Source: Phycisphaerae bacterium (GTDB lineage Bacteria; Planctomycetota; Phycisphaerae; Phycisphaerales; SM1A02). Taken from it: a stretch of 34,907 nucleotides of DNA. The stretch lies in assembly GCA_016795035.1 (NCBI GenBank), contig JAEUIT010000014.1:1-34907 (forward strand). Direction: 5' to 3'. A program made the position numbers and the translations under genes. A model generated the notes under the pieces. That model saw only the letters and a program-made list of their open reading frames with translations. It was not told the origin of the DNA and did not search any database. Below are positions 1-8,127 of this stretch, piece after piece; position 1 is the stretch's first letter, and every line of letters starts with the position of its first letter.

Positions 1-2
1 TG

Positions 3-815
3 TCGTGCACGCCCGTGGCCGACGCGAGCCTCTACGAACCGGCGGCGCCGAACGACGCGCCGTTCGCCAATGGCAGCGGCCAATTCCTCTTTGCCGGACG
101 GACGTTCGAAGGCCTCTACGGCCTGCGTCGCCGCGCGCTTCTCCGGTTCGACCTCTCCGCGATCCCGGAGAGCGCCGTCGTGACGAGCGCGACCCTCACG
201 CTCACGTTGGTCCAGTATCAGGGCGGTCCGAGCGACCTCCATGTCCATCGCGCGCTCGCACCGTGGACGACCGGCGCGAGCGATCCGTCAGGGAACGAAG
301 GCAAGGGCGCGCCGGCGGCGCCGAACGACTGCACGTGGAGTTTCGCCACGTATCTCGCGCCGGGCGAAGGCACGCCCTGGTCCCTTCCGGGCGGAGACTT
401 CGTGCCAGAACCGAGCGCGAGCCTTCGCACCGAAAGCGTGGGACCGAACGTCTGGACCGGCGCCGGGCTCGTCGACGACGTGCAAGCCTTCGTCTCGGAT
501 CCGGCGTCGAACCACGGATGGTTCCTCCTCGGCGACGAGTCGCAGCCGGGCACCGCGCGGCGCTTCGACAGCGGCAACGCGGAGCCGGGGCTCGGAGACC
601 CGCCCGTCCTGACCGTCACGTGGATCGAACCCGCCGGCTGCAACGCCGACCTCGACGGCTCGGGCGCCGTCGACGCCTACGACCTCGGGCTCCTTCTGGG
701 TTCCTGGGGCGCGGTCCCTCAAGGGAATCCCGACGGGGACCTCAGCGGCAACGGCACGATCGACGGCGAGGACGTGGCGATCCTCCTGCGCGCGTGGGGC
801 CCCTGCGACGCCTGA
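3..815 (+). CDS. DNRLRE-like exported protein with C-terminal dockerin-like repeats, 5' end missing
   Basis: The frame is open to the left edge (Ser-Cys-Thr-Pro before a GTG at 15), so the N-terminus and any signal peptide lie outside the window. About 270 residues are visible. The first 200 resemble the DNRLRE family of beta-rich surface domains: a Gly-Ser-Gly strand, then RALLRFDLSAIP and VTSATLTLTL, then a late PVLTVTW strand. The last 58 residues hold two dockerin-type Ca-loop motifs (DLDGSGAVDAYDL and DLSGNGTIDGEDV), each followed by a hydrophobic helix, and end in AWGPCDA. The same tail ends the next two genes. By family knowledge this is an exported surface or extracellular protein; ligand and partner are unknown. 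The GTG at 15 is not needed as a start, because homologous beta-domain sequence continues across it. Confidence 0.8.
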   Translation, partial: SCTPVADASLYEPAAPNDAPFANGSGQFLFAGRTFEGLYGLRRRALLRFDLSAIPESAVVTSATLTLTLVQYQGGPSDLHVHRALAPWTTGASDPSGNEGKGAPAAPNDCTWSFATYLAPGEGTPWSLPGGDFVPEPSASLRTESVGPNVWTGAGLVDDVQAFVSDPASNHGWFLLGDESQPGTARRFDSGNAEPGLGDPPVLTVTWIEPAGCNADLDGSGAVDAYDLGLLLGSWGAVPQGNPDGDLSGNGTIDGEDVAILLRAWGPCDA

Positions 816-1018
816 GCTCGCGGTCGAAGCGCGCCGAAAAATTTTCGGAGTTTCGCTGCGAGATCGCCCCGGATCGTCCGCATCAGCGGCCGGTCCGCTG
901 CGGCCTTGCTCCCGGTGGCGGCACGCTCTCCGAGTGTTGGGCGGACGTGGTTGGCGGCGGACTCCGATCGGCCACAGTCCGCGTGCGCCGCTGCGACCAC
1001 TCCGGTACATCAGAGAGC

Positions 1019-1048
1019 CCCCCGCGTGTCCGAAAGGATGCGTGGGGG
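1019..1048. terminator. GAAA-capped stem-loop between convergent genes
   Basis: A 13-bp stem (five C:G pairs, then mixed pairs with three G:T wobbles) closes on a GAAA tetraloop at 1032-1035. No T-run follows on either strand. It lies between the 3' ends of two convergent genes, so it probably acts as a transcript end or RNA-protecting hairpin for one or both. The rest of 816-1104 shows no gene or repeat that I can support. Confidence 0.5.
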
Positions 1049-1104
1049 ATTGCAGCGAGAAGGTTCAGGCTCGTGGGGTTCGCTGAGCCATGGCTCGGCT
1101 GCCC

Positions 1105-3012
1105 TTACCGCGGACACGGTCCCCAGGCGCCCAACATCGCCGCCAGGTCCGAGCCGTTCACCGTTCCGTCCTGATCCAAGTCGCCGACGTCATCCGACGT
1201 GCCCCAGGCGCCGAGGAGTTCGCTCAGGTCTGAGCCATCCACGATGCGGTCGTCATTCGCGTCGCCAAGACAATCCGCGAGGTCCGAGCCGGGCTCGTCG
1301 ATTTCGGCCGTCGTGAGGTTCTCCCACGTCGGGCCGCTGTGCAGATCGGGGTCGAAGTTCGAGGAGTTCCGCAGCATCGCGAGCCGCGAGCCGCCGGGCA
1401 GGCCGTCGAACGGGGAGGTCGGGTCGGGCGTCCAGCCCGGCGACGCCAGCGACGGCGCGAACACCTTGATGACGCCGTTCATCGTCGCGTAGAGCCGATC
1501 GTCCGACATCGACATCGCGTCCACGTTGCCGATCGGCGACGTGTGGATGACGGGCGCGCCGGTCGCGCCGATGCCCACGCCGTAGAGCGCCCCGGCCGCG
1601 TCGGTGCGGAACCACGGCAAGCCGCTGACTGGGTCGAAGATGAGGTCCGCGTCGCCACTCATCGGCACGTTCGTCGGGATCGTGAGCGTGAGTAGCGTCT
1701 CGGAGAAGTCTTCGTAGAGCTTCACGAGCTTCCGCTCGCTGACGGAGAGCACCCAGACGGCGCGGTCGTCGTCGTCGATCGCGATCGCCGAGGGAGCGGG
1801 AATCGCAGTGGTGTCGAAGACGGGGTTGCCTTCGCCGTCGAGGCGATAGAGCTTGCCCGCGACGTCGTACGCGTAGATGCGGCCGTACCCGCTCCAATCC
1901 ATCCGAACGAGGTTGAGCGGCGCGGCATCGATGATCGCAAGCGCGCCGGTCGCGAGGTCGAGCGTGCGCAAACGCGACGGCGACACGAAGACCGAGCTCT
2001 TCGCGATGACGAGGCCGTGCGTCGCGTCGGGGTGCACCATCACGTCGAGCACGCTGAGAAACGGGGAGATCGAGACCGACGGCACGATCGCACCTTCGGA
2101 TCCCTCGAACGGCACCGGATCGTGGATCGCGATCGAGCCGCCGCCGAGCGCGTCGTCGCTGTTGAGGAACGTGACGCCGTAGAGCGGCCGAATGCCGTGG
2201 ATCTGGTCGAGGAATCGCGGGTTGCCGCCGTTCGAATAGAAGAGCCGCGTCATCGTGCGCAGGCCGGCATTGCCGAACCACGCGGTCTCGGTGGCCGGCG
2301 TGTACGTCTTGTTCGCCGCGGCGCTCTGTGACGAGAGGCTCGAGTCGTTGTTGGGATCCCGATACTTGATGATGCGGACGTCGGGGTTGCGCAGCGAGCG
2401 CGTCAGCGTCACCGCATGACCGCCTCCACGTTCGTAGATCGGATAGCCCTGATAGCTGCCGACCTGTTCGTACCGGCCGTACGTGAAGGACAGGATCCAG
2501 CCGCTGCAGGCGAGCTGCGTCATGGACGCCTGGCCCGGCGTGTACTCGCTCGAGACGTACTTCACCGTGCGCTTCAGGACGGAACCGTTCACGAGCGACT
2601 GCAACGCCGAGCCGACGCAGCAGGTCGTGCCCTTCTCGGCGTCGGTCTCCATCAGGTCGCCGATGAAGTCGAGCCACGACGTCATGTACGAGTGCTGCCC
2701 GTTCGACATGTAGTCCGCGGGCGGCAGGCCTCCGACCGGGAAGCCGTGATTGGCGGCGTAGCAGAAGAGGTTGAGCGCCGACGCCGGCACGCAATACATG
2801 GAGCCGAGCCCTGGGAGGCCTGACCGCTTCTGGTCGATGTCCGTCATGTGGGTGATGCGATAGTCGTAGACGCTCGAATTGACGTAGACGTTGTCGGTGA
2901 CGTCGCCGACGAGCGCCTGCGCCGGAACGAGGACGGCGAGGGCCAGGCCGACGAGCGACGGGGCCAGCGACGGGGCCACTGATGGGGCCAATGAGGGGGT
3001 CAGCGTTTGCAT
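1105..3012 (-). CDS. Exported C39-like cysteine peptidase with beta-propeller-like region and dockerin-like tail
   Basis: 635 residues from an ATG at 3012. The start was chosen because the open frame extends far upstream as antisense sequence, while this Met opens a secretion signal (four SLAP/SVAP units, then a GLALAVLVP core and AQA). A papain/C39-like domain follows: YCVPASALNLFCYA carries the likely nucleophile Cys74, GGGHAVTLTRS gives His199, and KYRDPNND gives Asp219. Residues about 290-575 hold repeated short beta motifs with Asp-rich turns, like a sensor propeller. Residues 580-635 are two dockerin-like Ca loops ending WGPCPR. No strong Shine-Dalgarno is visible. A secreted, surface-retained peptidase or peptidase-like protein is inferred; the triad is placed by motif only, and substrate is unknown. 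Confidence 0.75.
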   Translation of the reverse strand: MQTLTPSLAPSVAPSLAPSLVGLALAVLVPAQALVGDVTDNVYVNSSVYDYRITHMTDIDQKRSGLPGLGSMYCVPASALNLFCYAANHGFPVGGLPPADYMSNGQHSYMTSWLDFIGDLMETDAEKGTTCCVGSALQSLVNGSVLKRTVKYVSSEYTPGQASMTQLACSGWILSFTYGRYEQVGSYQGYPIYERGGGHAVTLTRSLRNPDVRIIKYRDPNNDSSLSSQSAAANKTYTPATETAWFGNAGLRTMTRLFYSNGGNPRFLDQIHGIRPLYGVTFLNSDDALGGGSIAIHDPVPFEGSEGAIVPSVSISPFLSVLDVMVHPDATHGLVIAKSSVFVSPSRLRTLDLATGALAIIDAAPLNLVRMDWSGYGRIYAYDVAGKLYRLDGEGNPVFDTTAIPAPSAIAIDDDDRAVWVLSVSERKLVKLYEDFSETLLTLTIPTNVPMSGDADLIFDPVSGLPWFRTDAAGALYGVGIGATGAPVIHTSPIGNVDAMSMSDDRLYATMNGVIKVFAPSLASPGWTPDPTSPFDGLPGGSRLAMLRNSSNFDPDLHSGPTWENLTTAEIDEPGSDLADCLGDANDDRIVDGSDLSELLGAWGTSDDVGDLDQDGTVNGSDLAAMLGAWGPCPR

Positions 3013-3304
3013 GGGTTTCAAGGCGTCTCGAGTCGAGACCGTGATGCCGGACGGCCACGAGCCCCGGTGTACGGATTGGCGCGGCGCGTCCATCGGCCCC
3101 ACATAGGCGTATCCGCGGTCGTGCGCGCCCCCGCCCCCCCAAAAAAGAGCGTGGAGATTCGCCCCGCCGGCACCCCCGAAAGGGCGGCCGCGGCGATTCG
3201 GGAAAAGAGTGGGCGTTCGCTGCGAGATTCGGGAGCCGCCCCCGCATCGCGTGCGACCTGCGCGCGGCGCCGAACTCGCTTCGGTCGCCGCGCGGGGTTC
3301 TGGG

Positions 3305-3322
3305 AGACGCGGAAACGCGTCT
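3305..3322 (+). other. GAAA-tetraloop stem-loop, first half of a duplicated module
   Basis: A perfect 7-bp stem, AGACGCG with CGCGTCT, closes on GAAA at 3312-3315. It sits directly before the terminator-like hairpin at 3328. The same arrangement, with GACGCG/CGCGTC and a GCAA loop, occurs at 7253-7268 before the terminator at 7274. Confidence 0.6.
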
Positions 3323-3327
3323 GAGCG

Positions 3328-3361
3328 CCGCCCTGCGTTCGAAAGGTCGCGGGGCGGTTTT
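3328..3361 (+). terminator. Rho-independent terminator-like hairpin upstream of the LamG gene
   Basis: A 10-bp stem (CCGCCCTGCG with CGCGGGGCGG, one T:G wobble) encloses a 10-base loop and runs into TTTT at 3358-3361. It points along the + strand, yet no + strand gene ends before it: the upstream neighbour is transcribed the other way. It could be a leader attenuator for the gene at 3550 or a leftover copy of the terminator at 7274. Confidence 0.6.
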
Positions 3362-3537
3362 GCGCGCCCCGCGACGCGATGCCCCCGCGCCGACCACGGT
3401 CGCGACGGGCGCCCGCGACCACTTCGCGAATATCGGGGGAATGCGGACGAGAGTTCCGGTCGCTGGCCGCACACTGATCGGGCCGACCGTCCATCTCGGC
3501 CGCTTGAGCGGCCGTCGTCGGGGGGATCGTCGGCAAC

Positions 3538-3544
3538 AAGGAGG
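3538..3544 (+). promoter_or_regulatory. Strong Shine-Dalgarno for the gene at 3550
   Basis: AAGGAGG lies five bases before the ATG at 3550 and fixes that start. Many other genes in this window lack such a site. Confidence 0.8.
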
Positions 3545-3549
3545 CCTGC

Positions 3550-6500
3550 ATGACTCGGAATCGAACGCGCATCGCGTGCGCGGCGGTGGTTGCCTTTTGG
3601 GCGACGCTCGCTGCAACGGAAACATCGGCCGACGCGGCTGACTTCACGACGGGGTCCCGGCACGAACGGGCGGCGTCCGCGCCCCGCGGCGGCGGCGTCG
3701 CGGGTCTCCCCTGCGGCGCGGAGAGCCTCTCGCAGAATCTCGACTCGACCACGATCACGCCGCGCAACACCGCGACGTGCGGAGAGCGAGGCGTCTTCTC
3801 GGTGGAGAACGGACACGCGCGGCAGTTCGTGGTCGATCACGACGTCAGCGTCGAGTGCGTGCGCTTCGGCGTGCAGTCGAATGTCGGCGGCGACTGGGCG
3901 GTCGAGGTGATCGTCCACCAAGGGGCGATCACGACGCCCTACGCCGATCTGACGCCGCTCGCGACGGCCGCGGTCGAGATCCCTGACGGCGCGACGCAGC
4001 AATTCTTCACCGCCGAGTTCGGCGCCGACGGGCCGACGCTCGTCCCGGGCGCCGCGTACGTCATCGAGCTCAAGGTGCGATCCCGCGATCCCGTCGTCGG
4101 CGGCGACGGCGGCTTCCTCTACCTCGGCAGCAACGCGGCCGGCGAGACGGCGCCGACCTACATCCGCGCCCCGCAGTGCGGCATCGCCGACTTCCTCGAC
4201 GTCGACCTCATCGGCTTCCCGCAGACGAACATCCTCATCGACATCGGCGGGAACCCCGTCGATCCGGCGCTCGGCTGCGGTTCGCCGCTCGCGGGCAGCT
4301 GCTTCATCCCGCACTCGACCCCCGGCTGCAACGCCGAGGCGTGCTGCGAACTCCTCTGCGCGATCCTCGACCCGACCTGCTGCACGCTCGCGTGGGACGT
4401 CCACTGCGTCGAACTTGCGTACTCCTTCGGCGAATGCACGTTCCAGCAGTCCCCCTGCCCCGATCTCGGCGCGTTCGAATGTCGCGCCGGCTGCAACGAC
4501 GGCTTCGCGGCGCCGAGCGAAAGTTCGGCGCCGAGCGCCGAACTCATCGCGGCGCTCACGGGATGTAGCGCGATCAACGGCTTCGACGTTCCGGTCGTTG
4601 ACGCCTGCTTCGCCCACACGTTCACGGGATGCTGGCCGAGCTGCGGCGCCGACTGCCCGTCGCCCGGCTGCGGCACCATCGTCGGCGCGATGCTTGAGGT
4701 GCGCGTGCGCTCGCTCGGCACCGCGTCCTCGAACGACACGATCTCCTTCTGGGACAACGCGACCGGACTCTTCGGCGGCAACATCGGCGGCTTCGCGGGC
4801 ATCGCGGGTTGGCCGGCGGGATCGACGGCGACGCTCGTCTTCAACTTCGGGCCGAATCCGGTGCCCGGCACCATTCACGTTCCGCCGTCGACGGGCGTCC
4901 TCGCGTCGCTCTGCGACGGCGAGTTCAGCGTCGTCATGCAGGACGACACGATGATGGACTACGCGAACCTCGTCGTCTTCGTCTGCCCCTGCAACGACGA
5001 GACGACGCTCACGATCACGCGCGACGGCGCTGACCAGTTCACGGGTCCGACGCCGACGACGCCGAGCGCGGAGCTTCTCGCGACCGTGACCTGCGGCGCG
5101 GGCGCATTGACGTCGTACGACGTGCAGGCGCTCGACCAGTGCTTCGTCGAGACGATCACCGGCCTGCCCTCGTGCATCCAAGGCGCGACCATCACGATCG
5201 GCGTGCGTCCCGACTCGCTCTGGTGGACCGACGGACTCGCGTTCGAAGTCGTCAACGAGTGCGGCAAGACCTTCCGTTGGAGCCGCTCGCTGCCCTCCCT
5301 CGACTCGCTCGGCCTCTTCACGCCGCCGCTCGCGACGGGGCAACTCTCGACGATCACGCTCGACCTCGACGCGTTGCCGCCGAGCGCGGCGGGCGTCACG
5401 AGCGTCCTCTCCGAGATGCTCGACGGCTCGCTCGACGTCTACCTCCAGGACGACACCGGCGTCGACTTCCTCACGCTCGAGCTCGCGAGCTGCGCCTGCG
5501 GCCCGACCGAACCCGTCGGCGCCTGCTGCCTGCCGCCCGAAGTTCCCGGCGGCTCCTGGCACTGCGCCGATCTCACCGAGTCGCAGTGCTCGTTCAACGG
5601 CGGAACGTGGCTCGGTCCGAACACGAATTGCGGCGAGGTGGTGTGCACCGGACCGTGCGCGACGCCGCCGTGGGGCATGGTCGCGTGGCACGCGCTTGAG
5701 CCGACGACCGGCCAAGTCTCGGACGACATCACGGCCTTCCAGAATGACGGCATCTACGGCCCGATCCAGACCGGCGGACCGCTCAGCGGCCCCGGCGTCG
5801 TGGGCGGGGCGCAGTGCTTCGACGGCATCGATGACGAAGTCAGCATTCCCTTTGACCCGACGCTCGACTTCTCGTGCAAGGCCTTCTCCGTCGACATGTG
5901 GGTGCACTGGACGCCGAGCGCCGCACCGTCGTTCGTGTCGCTCATCGGTCAGTACGCCGGACTCGGCGGCTGGGTGTTCGGCATCGACGAGACGACCGGC
6001 ACGCTTGAAGTCCTGAGCGAGAGCCAATGTCTCCGTTGCATCGCGTTCTCCGCCGGCACGATCGTGCCGAACACGTGGACGCACGTCGCGATCGTCGTGA
6101 GCGCCTGCCCGTGCGGTCCCGACTGCTTCGACGATCCGTTGCGCTCGGTGACCTTCTACATCAACGGCGCGTCCGCGGGCGCAGGCAGCGTCTGCTGCAA
6201 TCTCGCGAGCCAGGCGGGCGCGCCCGCGACGGTGATCGGAGGCAGCGTCTGGTTCGTGCAGCCGTTCAAGGGATGCCTCGACGAGGTCGAGATCTTCTGC
6301 CGCGAACTCGACGGCAACGAGATCTTCGACATCTTCGCCGCAGGAGACGCGGGCAAGTGCAAGGACCGTTGCCACGCGAGCTGGGATCGCCTTGTCTGCA
6401 CCAACGTCGACATGGCGTGGGCCGCGGACATCACGATCTGCAACGACTCGAGCGCGGCGAAGAGTTACCTCTGGGGCGTGACGCCGTCGGGCGCGTGCCC

Positions 6501-7221
6501 GATCTCGGGCCTCACGTACGCGCCGAACGGCGGTGTCGTGACGGTCGGCCCCGGGGCATGCCTCACGATTCCCATCTCGATCAACGCCTCGGGCGCGTCG
6601 GGGCTCGGTCAGGCATGCTTCGACGTGACGGTCACCAATCTCGCGAACGGCCAGACGTGCTCGAGCATGGGCTCCGTCTTGGTCGACGATTGCGTGGTGA
6701 TCGCGGCTCCGTGCGATCCGGTCGTGACTCTGCCCGGGCTCCAGCCGGGCGTCTTCGGATTCGACCTCTCGAATCTCGCGCTGCCGCCGACCTTCGCGGT
6801 GCGAATCGACATCGCTCCGTCAGACATGTCGTCGGCGAACGAGATCGTGTCGCTGAACGGCCTTCCGCCGGGCGTCCGGTACATCGAGCCGCTGAGCCTC
6901 GCGCCGGGAGCGACGACGCTCCTCACCGCCCAAGCCCAGTTCCTCGCGCCCGACTCCTTCACGTTCTACGACGCCGTCCTTTCGATCGACATCGACGGCG
7001 ACGGCGACTTCGAGGCGATCAGTTCGATCGGTCTCGTCCAAGGGCCGGGGCCCGGACCGTGCCTGGCCGACCTGAACGGCGACGGCATCGTGGATGGCGC
7101 CGACCTGGCGATCGTCCTCGGGAGCTGGGGTGATGACGCGGTCGGCGACCTGACCGGCGACGGCGTCGTGGACGGCGCGGACCTCGGCGTCCTTCTCGGG
7201 GCGTGGGGGCCCTGCCCGTAA
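3550..7221 (+). CDS. Large exported Cys-rich protein with LamG-like domain and dockerin-like tail
   Basis: 1223 residues with a signal peptide (IACAAVVAFWATLAATETSADA). Visible parts in order: a beta-rich region (about 60-235); a Cys-rich motif of the ACCELLC...DPTCC...WDVHC type (about 243-300), common in planctomycete exported proteins; two tandem units of about 155 residues (about 318-481 and 497-651), each opening with PSAELxAxxT and closing with an MQDDT/LQDDT-type motif and a Cys pair; a second Cys motif starting GACCLPP (about 657-704); a LamG/concanavalin-like domain (about 708-930: MVAWHALEPTTG, DDEVSIPFDP, GCLDEVEIFCREL); beta-sandwich repeats; and two dockerin-like loops (from about 1171) ending GAWGPCP. 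LamG domains generally bind carbohydrate or protein. No catalytic site is evident, so an adhesive or structural surface role is inferred. Flanked by copies of a two-hairpin module. Confidence 0.85.
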   Translation: MTRNRTRIACAAVVAFWATLAATETSADAADFTTGSRHERAASAPRGGGVAGLPCGAESLSQNLDSTTITPRNTATCGERGVFSVENGHARQFVVDHDVSVECVRFGVQSNVGGDWAVEVIVHQGAITTPYADLTPLATAAVEIPDGATQQFFTAEFGADGPTLVPGAAYVIELKVRSRDPVVGGDGGFLYLGSNAAGETAPTYIRAPQCGIADFLDVDLIGFPQTNILIDIGGNPVDPALGCGSPLAGSCFIPHSTPGCNAEACCELLCAILDPTCCTLAWDVHCVELAYSFGECTFQQSPCPDLGAFECRAGCNDGFAAPSESSAPSAELIAALTGCSAINGFDVPVVDACFAHTFTGCWPSCGADCPSPGCGTIVGAMLEVRVRSLGTASSNDTISFWDNATGLFGGNIGGFAGIAGWPAGSTATLVFNFGPNPVPGTIHVPPSTGVLASLCDGEFSVVMQDDTMMDYANLVVFVCPCNDETTLTITRDGADQFTGPTPTTPSAELLATVTCGAGALTSYDVQALDQCFVETITGLPSCIQGATITIGVRPDSLWWTDGLAFEVVNECGKTFRWSRSLPSLDSLGLFTPPLATGQLSTITLDLDALPPSAAGVTSVLSEMLDGSLDVYLQDDTGVDFLTLELASCACGPTEPVGACCLPPEVPGGSWHCADLTESQCSFNGGTWLGPNTNCGEVVCTGPCATPPWGMVAWHALEPTTGQVSDDITAFQNDGIYGPIQTGGPLSGPGVVGGAQCFDGIDDEVSIPFDPTLDFSCKAFSVDMWVHWTPSAAPSFVSLIGQYAGLGGWVFGIDETTGTLEVLSESQCLRCIAFSAGTIVPNTWTHVAIVVSACPCGPDCFDDPLRSVTFYINGASAGAGSVCCNLASQAGAPATVIGGSVWFVQPFKGCLDEVEIFCRELDGNEIFDIFAAGDAGKCKDRCHASWDRLVCTNVDMAWAADITICNDSSAAKSYLWGVTPSGACPISGLTYAPNGGVVTVGPGACLTIPISINASGASGLGQACFDVTVTNLANGQTCSSMGSVLVDDCVVIAAPCDPVVTLPGLQPGVFGFDLSNLALPPTFAVRIDIAPSDMSSANEIVSLNGLPPGVRYIEPLSLAPGATTLLTAQAQFLAPDSFTFYDAVLSIDIDGDGDFEAISSIGLVQGPGPGPCLADLNGDGIVDGADLAIVLGSWGDDAVGDLTGDGVVDGADLGVLLGAWGPCP

Positions 7222-7252
7222 CGCGGACCAGCCGTTCGAACATGTTCGTGGA

Positions 7253-7268
7253 GACGCGGCAACGCGTC
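7253..7268 (+). other. GCAA-tetraloop stem-loop, second copy of the module
   Basis: GACGCG and CGCGTC pair around a GCAA (GNRA) loop at 7259-7262, just before the terminator at 7274. Matches the arrangement at 3305-3322. Confidence 0.6.
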
Positions 7269-7273
7269 GCGAC

Positions 7274-7308
7274 GCCACCCCGCGGTCCATTGGCCGCGGG
7301 GTGGCTTT
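7274..7308 (+). terminator. Rho-independent terminator of the LamG/dockerin gene
   Basis: A perfect 12-bp stem (GCCACCCCGCGG with CCGCGGGGTGGC) with an 8-base loop runs into TTT at 7306-7308, about 50 bases after the stop codon at 7219-7221. Confidence 0.85.
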
Positions 7309-7353
7309 CACTCGTGTGTCGACGTGCGCGGGGCTCCGTGTGATACTGCGGCC

Positions 7354-7968
7354 ATGAAACCGTCCTCGCTCCTCGTTGCAGCAACCGCCTTCAGCGTTGC
7401 AGCATCCGTCCTCGTGGGCTGCGCGAGCCAAGCCCCCGACGTCCCCGGCGGACTCTGGTACACCGGCACGACCAAGGTCGATCCGCCGAACTTCGAACTC
7501 TTCGGGCCGCCCGGAAAGTGCGCCATCGAGTGGCAGCAGAATCCGGCGAACGGCACGTGGATCTGGCGCGAGAATCGCGCGAACGGCTGGAACCAGCAGA
7601 CCGTGTGGCTCCTGCAAGGGAATGGCGTCTTCGACGCCGCCCCGGCGAGCGGCAAGTGGGCCGGAACTGTCGCGATCAACGATTGGCAAGGAAGCGGCGT
7701 GTGGCAGCCCGGCGGCTGGCATTACCAGTTGCTGACGGTCGACAAGTCCGGCTCGATCATCGGCAGCGGCGAAACCGCGGATCCGGGTGGCGGATCGTGG
7801 ACCTCGGCGACCGACTCCGGAAGCCCCATGTACATGGTCTGGATCGAATGGAAGTTCGTGAAGCCTGACGGCACCGTCGCGGCGCGCCTGAGCCAAGAGC
7901 TGCGCGCCGTCAACGCGGAAGAGTACGAGAGCGCGGTGCTCGAACTCGGCGGCACGGTGCAGAGGTAA
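7354..7968 (+). CDS. Predicted lipoprotein of unknown function
   Basis: 204 residues. The ATG at 7354 is preferred over an upstream GTG in frame because it opens a lipoprotein signal: MKPSSLLVAATAFSVAASVLVGC, with lipobox LVGC and lipidation at about Cys23. The mature part is rich in Trp, Gly and aromatic residues (WIWRENRANGW, WQGSGVWQPGGWHY), suggesting a small beta-rich domain facing the periplasm or surface. I recognise no family. It is a single gene between two terminators, so it is probably transcribed alone. Confidence 0.7.
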   Translation: MKPSSLLVAATAFSVAASVLVGCASQAPDVPGGLWYTGTTKVDPPNFELFGPPGKCAIEWQQNPANGTWIWRENRANGWNQQTVWLLQGNGVFDAAPASGKWAGTVAINDWQGSGVWQPGGWHYQLLTVDKSGSIIGSGETADPGGGSWTSATDSGSPMYMVWIEWKFVKPDGTVAARLSQELRAVNAEEYESAVLELGGTVQR

Positions 7969-7997
7969 GAGAAGAGAATAGAAAGAGAAAATGGAGA

Positions 7998-8029
7998 GCG
8001 CGCCGTTTGCACACGGCGGGCGTCTTTTT
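7998..8029 (+). terminator. Rho-independent terminator of the lipoprotein gene
   Basis: CGCCGT (8001-8006) pairs with ACGGCG (8013-8018) around a 6-base loop. Two further pairs lie beyond a G/G mismatch, and a T5 run follows at 8025-8029 with more T-rich sequence after it. Confidence 0.75.
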
Positions 8030-8127
8030 CTTCCCCTTTTTACCGCTTTCACATTGATTCCCCGTTGCAGGCAGGGCACACTGGCTGCAACGTCGTCCGA
8101 GGCCTACGGCGTAAGGAGACCTAGCGA

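Larger units (their letters stand above)
3013..3549. other. Divergent intergenic region between two dockerin genes
   Basis: 537 bases without a convincing gene; open frames here have no recognisable protein character. It holds a C7-A6 homopolymer junction (about 3134-3146), a GAAA-capped stem-loop (3305-3322), a terminator-like hairpin (3328-3361) and the ribosome site of the gene at 3550. Promoters for both flanking genes should lie here, but I see no convincing -35/-10 pair. Confidence 0.5.

Noticed and set aside
3134..3146. C7-A6 homopolymer junction as a phase-variable promoter tract
   Set aside because: It is about 120 bases from the nearest start with no promoter elements around it, and one sequence cannot show length variation.
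3013..6375. N-terminal 1121 codons of the open frame that continues into the C39-like gene
   Set aside because: The translation is low-complexity Arg/Ala/Asp sequence antisense to the LamG gene; the signal peptide at 3012 marks the true start.
7237..7248. Palindrome CGAACATGTTCG, similar to a Gram-positive LexA (SOS) box
   Set aside because: The known box has four bases between CGAAC and GTTCG; here there are two. The site lies just after a stop codon, more than 100 bases before the next start, and no SOS gene is near.
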